A stretch of 64,000 bases of DNA from Chryseobacterium aquifrigidense (GTDB lineage Bacteria > Bacteroidota > Bacteroidia > Flavobacteriales > Weeksellaceae), in assembly GCF_006716485.1 (NCBI RefSeq), contig NZ_VFPD01000001.1, positions 3,206,008-3,270,007 on the forward strand. Direction: 5' to 3'. A model generated the notes under the pieces. It did not search any database. It was not told the DNA's origin and saw nothing but the letters and a program-made list of their open reading frames with translations. The translations under genes and the position numbers were made by a program. Shown piece by piece: positions 34,456 to 42,942 of the stretch (positions are counted from its first letter, which is position 1; each line of letters begins with the position of its first letter).

Positions 34456-34914
34456 ACACAAATAAGAACACAAATATTCACAAATCATTATTGTGTTATT
34501 CGTGAAAAAAACTAGTGTTATTCGTGTTGAAAAATCTAAACACAAATTTCACAAATACGAACACAAATATTCACAAATCATTATTGTGTTATTAGTGAAA
34601 AAAATTAGTGTTATTCGTGTTGAAAAATCTAAACACAAATTTCACAAATAGCAACACAAATATTCACAAATCATCATAGTGTTATTCGTGAAAAAAATTA
34701 GTGTTATTCGTGTTGAAAAAAAATCTAAACACAAATTTCACAAATACGAACACAAATATTCACAAATCATTATTGTGTTATCAGTGAAAAAAATTAGTAT
34801 TATTCGTGTTGAAAAAAAATCTAAACACAAATTTCACAAATACGAACACAAATATTCACAAATCATCATAGTGTTATCAGTGAAAAAAATTAGTGCCATT
34901 AGTGTTGAAAATTT
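34456..34914. repeat. Tandem array of about five 84-96 bp units
   Basis: Units begin near 34456, 34541, 34631, 34727 and 34823. Each unit after the first opens AAACACAAATTTCACAAAT, continues with ACACAAATATTCACAAATCA and then GTGTTATTCGTGAAAAAAA, and closes TGTTGAAAAATCT. Units differ by a few substitutions (TTATTG versus TCATAG; TTCG versus TCAG) and by an A-run length. The left and right halves are imperfect reverse complements, so each unit could fold. The array fills the space between two - genes and holds no credible gene; the frame at 34679-34999 is read-through of the repeat. Confidence 0.93.
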
Positions 34915-35824
34915 AGTTCAGGATTTTATATTCACTCGGAGAAATTCCTACTTTGGTTTTGAACAGCCTTGTAAAATGCTGTGGATATTTAAAGCCTAAA
35001 TCATAAGAGATTTCGCTTATTGTTTTTCCCTGATCCAGAATCTGTTCTTTAGCAATATCGATAAGCTTATTGTGGATAAATTCCTGAGCAGAAATTCCCA
35101 GTTCTTTTTTAATTAAGTCTCCGAAGTAATTGGCAGACAGGTTCAGTTTCTCTGCAAAGTAATTGACCATCGGAAATCCTATATTCTTTGGATTTTCAGA
35201 TTTTAAATAGTCATCTACCAGATTTTCAAATTTCCCGATAACACCTTGGTTAATGTGATCTCTTGTAATAAACTGGCGGTCATAGAAACGCATACAGTAA
35301 TTCAAAAACAGTTCGATATTATTTACAATTAAAGATTTGCTGTGTTTATCAATAGCCTGTTCCAGTTCCAGTTTAATATTTTTAAAGCAATCCAGGACCA
35401 CTTCCCTTTCTTTTTCCGAGAGATGGAGCGCTTCATGTACGTCATAGGAGAAAAATGAATAGTCCTTCATATTCTTCGCCAGGTTGGTTCCTTTTATTAA
35501 ATCCGGATGAAAAATTAAAGCAAAACCTGCAGGCTGAACAAACCGGTCTCTATTATAAATTCCATAAGTCTGTCCGGGAGCAATAAAAACTAAAGTTCCT
35601 TCCTGATAATCGTAACTGTGTTTCCCATATTGCATATCACCACACATCACATCCTTCAGGAAAACAGTGTAAAACCCAAATTTTCTTTTATACTGGCAAA
35701 TAGGATCGGATTTGGAAAAATCAATGACACTTACCAGCGGATGCAGGGTTTCGTGATTTGCCATTTTATTATATTCCGAGACCGTATTATAGATTTCAAC
35801 CTCCTGATTTTCCATGAAATACAT
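34913..35824 (-). CDS. AraC-family transcriptional regulator
   Basis: The 303-residue protein has an N-terminal cupin-like sensor (about 30-140, including YDYQEGTLVFIAPGQTYGIY) and a C-terminal pair of HTHs. The second HTH is the AraC signature (TISEISYDLGFKYPQHFTRLFKTK-type, ending GISPSEY). It is divergent from the alcohol dehydrogenase at 36074, which makes that gene the best target guess. Two ATGs are possible at the N-terminus (35824 and 35815). The tandem repeat array ends within its last codons. Confidence 0.92.
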   Translation of the reverse strand: MYFMENQEVEIYNTVSEYNKMANHETLHPLVSVIDFSKSDPICQYKRKFGFYTVFLKDVMCGDMQYGKHSYDYQEGTLVFIAPGQTYGIYNRDRFVQPAGFALIFHPDLIKGTNLAKNMKDYSFFSYDVHEALHLSEKEREVVLDCFKNIKLELEQAIDKHSKSLIVNNIELFLNYCMRFYDRQFITRDHINQGVIGKFENLVDDYLKSENPKNIGFPMVNYFAEKLNLSANYFGDLIKKELGISAQEFIHNKLIDIAKEQILDQGKTISEISYDLGFKYPQHFTRLFKTKVGISPSEYKILN

Positions 35825-36073
35825 TTTTATTACTATTCAAAATTACCACTTTCATTTGTAACTGAACTAGCGTCTGTAAAATTGGTAAGTAATTCGGTAA
35901 TCTGTATAAGTATGATTTACCGCAAAGTTTCGACTTTTGTACCGTTATGGAAACTTTTAATACCAACATTTTTTCAGAAAGGGGAAGGCGTCTCCGGATT
36001 ATTCCTCAGCAAAACAGCACGTGTTGATATTGACTATCATAATGTATAACCCTAAAATAAATTAAATATAAAA

Positions 36074-37129
36074 ATGAGTACAATCACAGTAAAAGCTTAT
36101 GGTGCAGAGTCCACCACAGCAGATCTGAAAGAACTGAATATTGAAAGAAGAGAGGTAACCGCAAAAGATGTAGAGATTGAAATCCTATACTGCGGAGTAT
36201 GTCACTCTGACCTTCATACAGCAAGAAACGACTGGGGCGGATCTTTGTATCCTGTAGTTCCGGGTCATGAAATTGTGGGAAAAATTACCAAAGTAGGAAG
36301 TGAAGTTTCTAAATTTAAAGTTGGAGATCTTGCGGCAGTAGGATGCATGGTAGATTCGTGCGGACATTGCGATAGCTGCCAACATGACCTGGAACAATAT
36401 TGCCAGAATGGATTTACAGGAACTTACAATGGAAAAGATAAACATCTTGGCGGCCATACTTTTGGAGGATATTCCCAAAAAGTAGTGGTTGATGAACATT
36501 TTGTTTTAAGTGTTCCTGAAAATCTGGATCTGGCAGCAGTAGCACCCCTTCTATGCGCTGGGATTACCACATGGTCTCCGTTAAGACACTGGAATGCTGG
36601 TCCGGGTTCTAAAGTAGCTGTTGTTGGATTGGGTGGATTAGGTCACATGGCTATTAAGCTAGCAAAAGGACTGGGAGCTGAAGTTACCTTATTTTCAAGA
36701 ACTCCGGGAAAAACAGATGATGCTAAACAACTTGGAGCAGATCATGTAGTAATTTCTACGGATGATTCTCAAATGGATGCTGTAAAAGGTAAATTTGATC
36801 TTATCATTGATACGGTACCTTATGAGCACGACATCAATCCTTATATGCAAACGCTGTCTCTGAATGGAACCCTGGTTCTTGTAGGATTCGTAGGTGAATT
36901 TCAGGAAACGGAAGTAAGTACAAGACCTATGATCTTCCAGCGTCGTTCTGTTGCCGGATCTTTGATCGGAGGTATTGCAGAAACCCAGGAGCTGTTAGAC
37001 TTCTGTGGAAAACACAATATTGTCTCTGATATTGAGCTGATTAAAATGCAGGATATCAACCACGCCTATGAAAGAATGCTTAAAAGCGATGTAAAATACC
37101 GTTTTGTTATTGATATGCAGTCTTTGTAA
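36074..37129 (+). CDS. Zinc-dependent NAD(P) alcohol dehydrogenase (CAD-like)
   Basis: The 351-residue medium-chain dehydrogenase has catalytic zinc ligands Cys43 (CGVCHSDLH), His65-Glu66 (VPGHEIVG) and a third Cys near residue 161 (LLCAG). Structural zinc ligands are Cys96, Cys99, Cys102 and Cys110. The Rossmann turn GLGGLGHMAIK starts near residue 188. The signature belongs to the cinnamyl alcohol dehydrogenase/YahK/AdhC group that reduces aldehydes with NADPH. The divergent AraC gene probably responds to its substrate. A strong terminator follows. Confidence 0.93.
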   Translation: MSTITVKAYGAESTTADLKELNIERREVTAKDVEIEILYCGVCHSDLHTARNDWGGSLYPVVPGHEIVGKITKVGSEVSKFKVGDLAAVGCMVDSCGHCDSCQHDLEQYCQNGFTGTYNGKDKHLGGHTFGGYSQKVVVDEHFVLSVPENLDLAAVAPLLCAGITTWSPLRHWNAGPGSKVAVVGLGGLGHMAIKLAKGLGAEVTLFSRTPGKTDDAKQLGADHVVISTDDSQMDAVKGKFDLIIDTVPYEHDINPYMQTLSLNGTLVLVGFVGEFQETEVSTRPMIFQRRSVAGSLIGGIAETQELLDFCGKHNIVSDIELIKMQDINHAYERMLKSDVKYRFVIDMQSL

Positions 37130-37151
37130 TTCTTCTATAAAATAGTAACAG

Positions 37152-37190
37152 AAACAGGCGCTTCAGATTGAAGCGCCTGTTTTTATTTTT
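37152..37190. terminator. Bidirectional terminator between alcohol dehydrogenase and HxlR gene
   Basis: AAACAGGCGCTTCA, loop GAT, TGAAGCGCCTGTTT (14-bp perfect stem), then TTTTATTTTT. Its right end overlaps the last codons of the convergent HxlR gene. Confidence 0.93.
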
Positions 37191-37611
37191 TCAGGTTTTG
37201 GCTGAAAGCATTCTGATCCTGATTCACAATATATTGGTTTCCTTCAGCATACTTATTATCATTTCTTTCCATATCCTGAAAAGCCCAGGCTGCCATGGCA
37301 TCAATAACCGGAGCAAGTTCATTGCCTGCTTCACTCAACTTATACGTCACATGAGGTTGTACTACGGGTTTTGCTGTCCTGATAATCAATCCGTCTGTTT
37401 CCAGTTGCTTCAGATGCTGAATGAGCATTTTTTCCGTTACGGCAGGAATTGCTTTTTTCAATTCGCTGTATCTTTTTTCTCCGGTAGAAAGATTAAAGAG
37501 AATGATAGGTTTCCAGAATCCTCCGATTCTTTCCATAACGTACATCACAGGGCAATCCTGCACTGTCTTTCTGTTTTCCTGGATAGTTGAACTTTCTTTG
37601 ATCGCTGTCAT
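37183..37611 (-). CDS. HxlR-family transcriptional regulator
   Basis: The 142-residue winged-helix protein carries the HxlR core: CPVMYVMERIGGFWKPIILF (20-39), LSTGEKRYSELKKAIPAVTE, MLIQHLKQLETDGLI. The frame is open further upstream, but the ATG at 37609-37611 is placed where family members begin. A single conserved Cys (Cys20) sits just before the HTH, as in redox-sensing members such as YodB and HypR. It is divergent from an NAD(P)-binding gene, so it is probably the repressor of that gene. Confidence 0.92.
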   Translation of the reverse strand: MTAIKESSTIQENRKTVQDCPVMYVMERIGGFWKPIILFNLSTGEKRYSELKKAIPAVTEKMLIQHLKQLETDGLIIRTAKPVVQPHVTYKLSEAGNELAPVIDAMAAWAFQDMERNDNKYAEGNQYIVNQDQNAFSQNLKK

Positions 37612-37627
37612 AATCACATACTTTAGG

Positions 37628-37666
37628 GTAAGTACTTGTATAAAAGTAAGTACAAATATAACTTTG
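37628..37666 (+). promoter_or_regulatory. Promoter and operator of the NmrA-like gene
   Basis: TTG (37636-37638), a 20-base spacer and TAACTTTG (37659-37666) match the Bacteroidota promoter. Inside it are the inverted repeat TACTT-GTATAA-AAGTA (37633-37648) and two direct copies of GTAAGTAC (37628-37635 and 37646-37653). This is the expected place for an HxlR-type repressor. Confidence 0.65.
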
Positions 37667-37693
37667 TTCTCAGAAATAAAAAAATATTTACAT

Positions 37694-38572
37694 ATGAAAA
37701 TCGTAATCACAGGATCACTAGGAAATGTGGCTAAACCATTAGCACAACAATTAATTGCCGAAGGACATACTATTACTGTAGTCAGCAGCAGCGATGCAAG
37801 AAAACAGGACATTGAATCTCTTGGAGCAACTCCAGCTATAGGTTCTATCACAGATGCTAACTTTTTGACTCAAACATTTGAAGGCGCAGATGCTGTTTTT
37901 GTCATGACTCCTCCGGCTATCAGCCCGGATAAGATTGTGGAAAACACAACTAATGCAGGTAAAAGTTATGCTGAAGCTTTAAAAAATGCTAATGTAAAAA
38001 GAGCAGTAATGCTAAGCAGCGTAGGAGCAGAATCTCCAGTAGAAAACGGCCCTATTGCAGGTCTTCATCATATTGAAAAAATATATAATGAAGTAGAGAA
38101 CACTTCTTTTACTTTTTTAAGAGCCGGATATTTTTACAATAATTTTTTCAATGATATTCCTTTAATTCAAAATGCAGGAATCATTGGCGGTAATTATCCT
38201 GCAAGCATTGAAATCCCTGTAGTACATCCCAATGATATTGCCAAAGCAGCCGCCGAAGAGCTGGTAAAAGACGGAAATACCAACACCATCAGATACATTG
38301 TAAGCGATGTAAGAACAGCTTCTGATTTTGCTAAAGTCTTAGGAACTTCTGTTAACAAGCCGGAACTTCCATGGGTAGAATTCTCTGATGAAGATTCTTT
38401 AAACGGCATGCTTCAGGCCGGACTTCCTGAAGATATGGCTCGTCTATATGTTGAAATGGGTAGAGGAATAAGAACTGGTGTTGTACAGAAGGATTTTCTT
38501 GATCATGGTTCTCCTGTTACAGGAAAGGTTAAGCTAGAAGATTTTGCAAAGGAATTTTCTTCCAGATTCTAA
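37694..38572 (+). CDS. NAD(P)H-binding NmrA-like oxidoreductase
   Basis: The 292-residue protein starts MKIVITGSLGNVAKPLAQQL (Rossmann turn TGSLGNV), with AVFVMTPP near residue 73 and the family region RAVMLSSVGAE near 110. It resembles NmrA-like/QorB-type (quinone oxidoreductase 2) proteins that bind NAD(P)H and reduce quinones or sense redox state. It lacks an obvious YxxxK catalytic pair, so classic SDR chemistry is unlikely. It shares the promoter region with the divergent HxlR gene, supporting a quinone/electrophile response. Confidence 0.85.
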   Translation: MKIVITGSLGNVAKPLAQQLIAEGHTITVVSSSDARKQDIESLGATPAIGSITDANFLTQTFEGADAVFVMTPPAISPDKIVENTTNAGKSYAEALKNANVKRAVMLSSVGAESPVENGPIAGLHHIEKIYNEVENTSFTFLRAGYFYNNFFNDIPLIQNAGIIGGNYPASIEIPVVHPNDIAKAAAEELVKDGNTNTIRYIVSDVRTASDFAKVLGTSVNKPELPWVEFSDEDSLNGMLQAGLPEDMARLYVEMGRGIRTGVVQKDFLDHGSPVTGKVKLEDFAKEFSSRF

Positions 38573-38634
38573 TTTCTTTTGTCTTGAAACAGAAGAAACA
38601 AAAGTTCAAGACTGGAATTAAAATGCTAAGTCAG

Positions 38635-38685
38635 TTAAAAAGCGAGTTTCGGCGCACCAAAGGTGCGCCGAAACTCGCTTTTTAA
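38635..38685. terminator. Very long perfect hairpin terminator
   Basis: A 24-bp arm (38635-38658), loop AAA, and a 24-bp perfect complementary arm (38662-38685), with A-runs outside the left and T-runs outside the right. It separates convergent genes and is likely bidirectional. Confidence 0.93.
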
Positions 38686-38705
38686 ATTATATTTTAACTT
38701 TAAGA

Positions 38706-39989
38706 TTATTTGTTCTCTTTCAGGGTTTTCTTTAAAACTTTCAGCTTTCCATCGATAGGCTGATCAATTTTTAATCCTAAAACCTCAGCAACTAAAGGAT
38801 AAACATTGATGTTGGCAAATTCTCTGATTGTCAGATTATTTTTAAATTCCGGTCCCCAGGCAAAGAAAGTAGCTTTCATTTCCGGCACAACTTTGGGGCT
38901 GTAGCCATGTTTTCCAACTGATGTTTTCTTTCCTTTTTCAAGGAATATTTTCGGAGCTTTCGGGATCAGAAGAATCTGCCCTATTCTGTTGTACTGGTCA
39001 TCTCTTGTGGCAAAGTGAAGGTATTTAGGAAGCTTTTTATCAAGATATACTTCGTAATCGTCAGTTTTATTGGCTTTCAATTCTTTATAAACTGCTTTTA
39101 CCTCATCCGGATTTTTAACATAAACTCTTAACAGGGTTTGAGAATTGTAAAAATCAAATCTGTTTTTATCAAAAAGCACAGCTGGGATTTCTAATGGTGT
39201 ACCTCCGTCTACTTTAATCATGCCGTGATCGGAAACAAAAATAAAATTGACATTTTTTAATCCTAATTCATTTACTTTCTGAACAAGGCTACCAATCGCC
39301 TGATCTATCAGATGAACAGCATTTTCCGTTTCTTTGGTATCCGGTCCATAATGATGTCCACTTCCGTCTACTTCCGGGAAGTATAATGAAATAAAGTGAG
39401 GTCTTTTATCTTCCGGTAATTTCAGCCAGTTGACTACTTTTTCTACTTTTTCTGAAGGGGTAAATTTTTCGTGATAAGGATAATAATAAGTAGGTCTCAT
39501 TCCTCCGGCATCACTGGCAGACCCTACCCACATTAAAGAAGCTGATACCATTCCTTGCTTTTCTGCAAGTCCCCAAAGCGGAGTTCCTCCATACCAGCTT
39601 CCATCCTCAGCATTTTTCCTGTTGCTCATTGCATAGCCTTCTTTTCTCTTGTAATCGTAGAAAAAATTATCGATCAAACCATGATGGGAAGGATAAAGTC
39701 CGGTGATAAGACTCCAGTGGTTGGGGAAAGTAATACTGGGATAACTTGGAATCATTGCTTCCGCTTTTACGCCGCCGCCTGCCAGTTTCAAAAGATTTCC
39801 AGCATTGTATTTCTGAGCATAGTCATAACGGAAACCGTCTGTAGATATCATAATCACATAAGGTTTTGATTGCGCTTCCGTACTGTTTTGCCTTCCGGGT
39901 ATAACAACCTGGGCTGTATCAATATTTACCTGTTGAGCAAAAGCTGTGAAGGAAATTAGCAGCAGTAAAAAATGGATTCCTCGCTTCAT
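38706..39989 (-). CDS. Alkaline-phosphatase-superfamily nucleotide pyrophosphatase/phosphodiesterase
   Basis: The 427-residue secreted protein (signal peptide MKRGIHFLLLLISFTAFAQ) has an NPP-type metal centre: Asp51 in STDGFR, nucleophile Thr87 in YPSITFPNH, then PEVDGSGHHYGP, SDHGM and a final metal His in GKHGYSP. It should cleave phosphodiester or pyrophosphate bonds, for example in nucleotides or lipids, in the periplasm. The substrate is not fixed by sequence. It is convergent with the NmrA-like gene across the long hairpin. Confidence 0.9.
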   Translation of the reverse strand: MKRGIHFLLLLISFTAFAQQVNIDTAQVVIPGRQNSTEAQSKPYVIMISTDGFRYDYAQKYNAGNLLKLAGGGVKAEAMIPSYPSITFPNHWSLITGLYPSHHGLIDNFFYDYKRKEGYAMSNRKNAEDGSWYGGTPLWGLAEKQGMVSASLMWVGSASDAGGMRPTYYYPYHEKFTPSEKVEKVVNWLKLPEDKRPHFISLYFPEVDGSGHHYGPDTKETENAVHLIDQAIGSLVQKVNELGLKNVNFIFVSDHGMIKVDGGTPLEIPAVLFDKNRFDFYNSQTLLRVYVKNPDEVKAVYKELKANKTDDYEVYLDKKLPKYLHFATRDDQYNRIGQILLIPKAPKIFLEKGKKTSVGKHGYSPKVVPEMKATFFAWGPEFKNNLTIREFANINVYPLVAEVLGLKIDQPIDGKLKVLKKTLKENK

Positions 39990-40097
39990 TATTTAAAATT
40001 TTCAGCAAAGTTACATCCTATACTTCTCCCTGAAAAGTTTAGGAGATTAAAAGTATATTAAAAGCGATTATTTTTTTTGGATCAAAATTAAAACTCA

Positions 40098-40943
40098 TTA
40101 AACAGGTCTCTTCATTTCAAACTGTGACAGCCAATTGTTCAGTCCTGCTCTTTCACTAAGAAATTTGCTCGTGTTTTCTGAAGAATCATCTACATTGTTC
40201 AATGCTATAGTTTGCCCTCCATTTTTTTTTGAAATGGCATTGAAAAGCATCGTTCCTATTCCCTGATTTCTGTAACTTTTATCTACAGCAAACTGGTATA
40301 TTTTTTTCGATGTAGGACCATAGACAATATACCCCACAAGCTTCTCTTCAATATAAGCACCAAAGGTTACATAATTCTCAGGCATAGGTTCCAATACAAA
40401 AACAGATCCCTGCCAGGAAGGTTCGATATCCCAGAAAGAACGTAATTTTTCCCATTGAAAGTCTTTTAAATCCTTAATAGCAACCTCAGCATTTTCTTTT
40501 CCCTGCTTAATGCTGCCGTTAAAACAAAGCAGCCTTCGGACAATACTAAAGCCTAAGTTTTCATATGCCCTGATGGCAGGCTGGTTTCCTTCAATCACTT
40601 CAAGCAGTAATGTATTGGCATTTCTTTCTTTTAAAACAGGAATAATAAAATCATACATTTTTCTCACCAATCCTCTACCTCTGCTTTCCGGGATGATTCC
40701 TGTTCCTCCGTTGTAGATTATCTTTTCTCCATTTTCAATTTTTTCAGACTGAAGAATAAATCCTACCAGTTTTCCCTCTTCAAACGCTCCGGCAGACAAA
40801 CTCAGATCTAATTTTTCTGCAGCAACTTTTGAAACAAGCACCTCTTTCGTTAAGTGAAAAGGAACAACATAATCAGAAAATGAATGATTGAACACGGATA
40901 AAAGCTCATCTATTGTGATATCAGCTAAAGTTTTAAATTCCAT
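40098..40943 (-). CDS. Double GNAT-domain acetyltransferase
   Basis: The 281-residue protein holds two GNAT domains. The first contains GTGIIPESRGRGLVRKMY (about 80-97), followed by NQPAIRAYENLGFSIVRR. The second contains QFAVDKSYRNQGIGTMLFN (about 218-236) and ends in a partly modified motif B. The layout resembles two-domain GNATs related to mycothiol synthase, but no link to that pathway is implied. The substrate is unknown. Confidence 0.86.
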   Translation of the reverse strand: MEFKTLADITIDELLSVFNHSFSDYVVPFHLTKEVLVSKVAAEKLDLSLSAGAFEEGKLVGFILQSEKIENGEKIIYNGGTGIIPESRGRGLVRKMYDFIIPVLKERNANTLLLEVIEGNQPAIRAYENLGFSIVRRLLCFNGSIKQGKENAEVAIKDLKDFQWEKLRSFWDIEPSWQGSVFVLEPMPENYVTFGAYIEEKLVGYIVYGPTSKKIYQFAVDKSYRNQGIGTMLFNAISKKNGGQTIALNNVDDSSENTSKFLSERAGLNNWLSQFEMKRPV

Positions 40944-41045
40944 GGGTTGTAAAAATTGTAAGGTAAGGAAAACTCCTTTTGTTAAGAATCAGGATCTACA
41001 CAAATATATGAATTTTAAAGCAAACTCCCTGAAATTGGGACTTTA

Positions 41046-41082
41046 AGAAAAAATGATACCCCTGAAAGATCAGAGGTATCTG
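41046..41082 (-). terminator. Terminator of the redox operon
   Basis: Read on the - strand, GATACCTCTGA, loop TCTT, TCAGGGGTATC, then ATTTTTTC; about 35 bp beyond the stop of the DOMON-like gene. Confidence 0.85.
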
Positions 41083-41117
41083 TTTTAAAAAATATTTAGG
41101 TGTGTTTTTCTGAAAAA

Positions 41118-41864
41118 TTATTCTTTAATTAGTTTTTCATAAGATGTACTTCCATCTTTAAGCTGGATTTCAAGATAATAACTTCCCGATCTCAGGTTTT
41201 CAACATTGATGCTTTCTCCTTCCGGTTTTACTGACAGTACTTTTCTTCCTGATGCTTCGAAGATATCAACGGATTTTATTTTATCAGCGTTTTTGAAGTT
41301 AACTGTTGATTTGGCCGGATTAGGGTATAGATTTACCTTCTTGCTATTGGCTGCAATTTCATTGGTAGATAAAGTAGCTGCCGTCATCGTTAATGTTGCA
41401 TATCCTCTTCCTGCATCATGATATCCTAAAGAAGTTCCTCCGCTTTTACGGGAATAGAAAATATTGATGGTTCCCGCAGCATTGGCAATGGCAAAATCTC
41501 CTGCTCCACCTGTAAGTGACCTTGTTGCCACTACAGTTCTTGTGGATCCGGATACGGTATTGGATGTTTCTGTCCAGTCCTGAGCTGCATCTGCATTAGG
41601 CGTTGTCATTCCTATAAAGGTATAATCTCTGTTAGCTGATGAATTATAAATAAAACCATCTGATCCCGGAGCCATTCCTACCGTACCAAAACCTATTCCC
41701 ATCATAGAGTTGCTGTCACCGGTTACCGTAATCGTTACTCCTGAAGGAGTCGTATCTAATTTCACCGTCATGGAAGTTGCCGGTAAGTTCACCGTTCCTG
41801 ACGAAAACTGTGCCCATGCCAAATTAGCAAGAGCTAAACTAAGTGCTAGTAAAGTTTTTTTCAT
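41118..41864 (-). CDS. DOMON-like T9SS-secreted protein
   Basis: The 248-residue protein has a signal peptide (MKKTLLALSLALANLAWAQ), a domain of about 140 residues, and a T9SS type A tail (about 168-248, starting NLYPNPAKSTVNF). The domain carries the DOMON hallmarks: SNSMMGIGFG (Met54/Met55) and GYHDAGRGYATL (His149). In DOMON cytochromes a Met/His pair binds haem b. This fits an extracellular electron-transfer protein, but the family call is by motif only. It is the last gene of the operon, one base after the ankyrin gene. Confidence 0.75.
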   Translation of the reverse strand: MKKTLLALSLALANLAWAQFSSGTVNLPATSMTVKLDTTPSGVTITVTGDSNSMMGIGFGTVGMAPGSDGFIYNSSANRDYTFIGMTTPNADAAQDWTETSNTVSGSTRTVVATRSLTGGAGDFAIANAAGTINIFYSRKSGGTSLGYHDAGRGYATLTMTAATLSTNEIAANSKKVNLYPNPAKSTVNFKNADKIKSVDIFEASGRKVLSVKPEGESINVENLRSGSYYLEIQLKDGSTSYEKLIKE

Positions 41865-41865
41865 A

Positions 41866-42390
41866 TCAATTTTTTAAAAGATTAATAATTTCCTTGTTGT
41901 TGGTTTGTAATGCATATTCAAAAGGGGTCATTCCCATTGAATCTTTCTTCGTTTTATCTGCTTTGTATTTAAGCAGCTGTTCTACCAGGTCCTTATTTCC
42001 AGCTTTTACAGCCCAGAATAAGGGTGTATAGCCTGTAGAATCTGCAATATCGGGGTCTGCTTTTTTCTTTAGCAGATGTTCTACCAGATCTTTATTGTAT
42101 TTTATCGCAAGACCTGCCAGTGCTGTCCCCTCACGACTTTTGTAGTTAACATCTTTTACATTGTCGATCAGAAAATCAGCAACAGCTGTATTCCCTCTGT
42201 AACAGGCTAAAATAAGGGGTGAAAATCCGTTTTCGTTGATCTGATTAATCACATCCGGATTTTGTTTCATCAGTTCCTGTACTTCGGGAACTGTGCCGCT
42301 TCTGGCAATATCAAATATTGATTTTGCTTTTTCCTGAGCAGATAATACTGAGCCCAGGAACAGTCCTAATATTAAGATGAAATGTCTCAT
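41866..42390 (-). CDS. Periplasmic ankyrin-repeat protein
   Basis: The 174-residue protein has a signal peptide (MRHFILILGLFLGSVLSAQ) and four to five ankyrin repeats (NENGFSPLILACYRGNTAVA; GTALAGLAIKYNKDLVEHLL; TGYTPLFWAVKAGNKDLVEQ; MGMTPFEYALQ). Small exported ankyrin proteins often sit beside redox enzymes such as catalase, where they may help haem handling; here they are with cytochrome genes. Its ATG overlaps the YceI stop by four bases, so translation is coupled. Confidence 0.9.
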   Translation of the reverse strand: MRHFILILGLFLGSVLSAQEKAKSIFDIARSGTVPEVQELMKQNPDVINQINENGFSPLILACYRGNTAVADFLIDNVKDVNYKSREGTALAGLAIKYNKDLVEHLLKKKADPDIADSTGYTPLFWAVKAGNKDLVEQLLKYKADKTKKDSMGMTPFEYALQTNNKEIINLLKN

Positions 42391-42932
42391 TGTTTTACCA
42401 TTACATAGTTGTATTCAATATTGACATTTTCAGCCACTTTCTTGGTAACCATTTTGGGAATAGTCACTTTGTAATCCACAGGTCTTGCTACAAAACCTCC
42501 CTGCATGTAGATTTTACCATCTTTGGCATATAAAGTAGCAGCAGAGGTAACGGCTTTGTCTACTCCATGAAAGTTCAGTGTTCCCTGAACCGTATATTTC
42601 TGAGGACTTGCAGTAAGCTTTGATTTATCAAAATTGACAATTTTCCCTTTGAAAGTGGTTTTCGGATATTTTGCAGATTCAGCGTAGCTTTCATTGAAAT
42701 GCTCTTCCATCAGTTTGGTTTTAAAATGAAAGTTTTTAACATTTGAGACTGATGCCATTTCACCGTTATCTGCATTGAGAATGACAACATTATTGTCATC
42801 CTGAGCGAAAATATCATCAAACAGAGGAACTGAAGCTTCAAAAGTCACTTTTCCTGTTTTAGAGCTATATTTCTGTGCTGAAGCGTAACCTGCAGAAAGG
42901 AGTAGTACGCTTAATAATGCTAGTTTTTTCAT
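42387..42932 (-). CDS. YceI-like periplasmic lipid-binding protein
   Basis: The protein has about 181 residues from the ATG at 42932 (signal peptide MKKLALLSVLLLSAGYASA). It carries the YceI pattern: KYSSKTGKVTFEASVPLFDD at the start of the barrel, ESAKYPKTTFKGKIVNF and VQGTLNFHGVDKAV. YceI proteins form a lipocalin-like barrel that binds isoprenoid quinones and is often paired with cytochromes. An alternative start lies 21 bp upstream. Confidence 0.88.
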   Translation of the reverse strand: MKKLALLSVLLLSAGYASAQKYSSKTGKVTFEASVPLFDDIFAQDDNNVVILNADNGEMASVSNVKNFHFKTKLMEEHFNESYAESAKYPKTTFKGKIVNFDKSKLTASPQKYTVQGTLNFHGVDKAVTSAATLYAKDGKIYMQGGFVARPVDYKVTIPKMVTKKVAENVNIEYNYVMVKQ

Positions 42933-42942
42933 ATCAATTTTT

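Noticed and set aside
34456-34914. CRISPR array
   Set aside because: Units are 84-96 bp and nearly identical from end to end, with no alternating unique spacers and no cas genes.
34679-34999. 106-codon open frame over the tandem repeat
   Set aside because: Its repeated KKISxIRVEKKSKHKFHKYE pattern is translation of the DNA repeat, and its end runs over the AraC gene.
35618-36049. 143-codon + frame between AraC and alcohol dehydrogenase
   Set aside because: Its first part is antisense to the AraC gene and the rest has no recognisable pattern.
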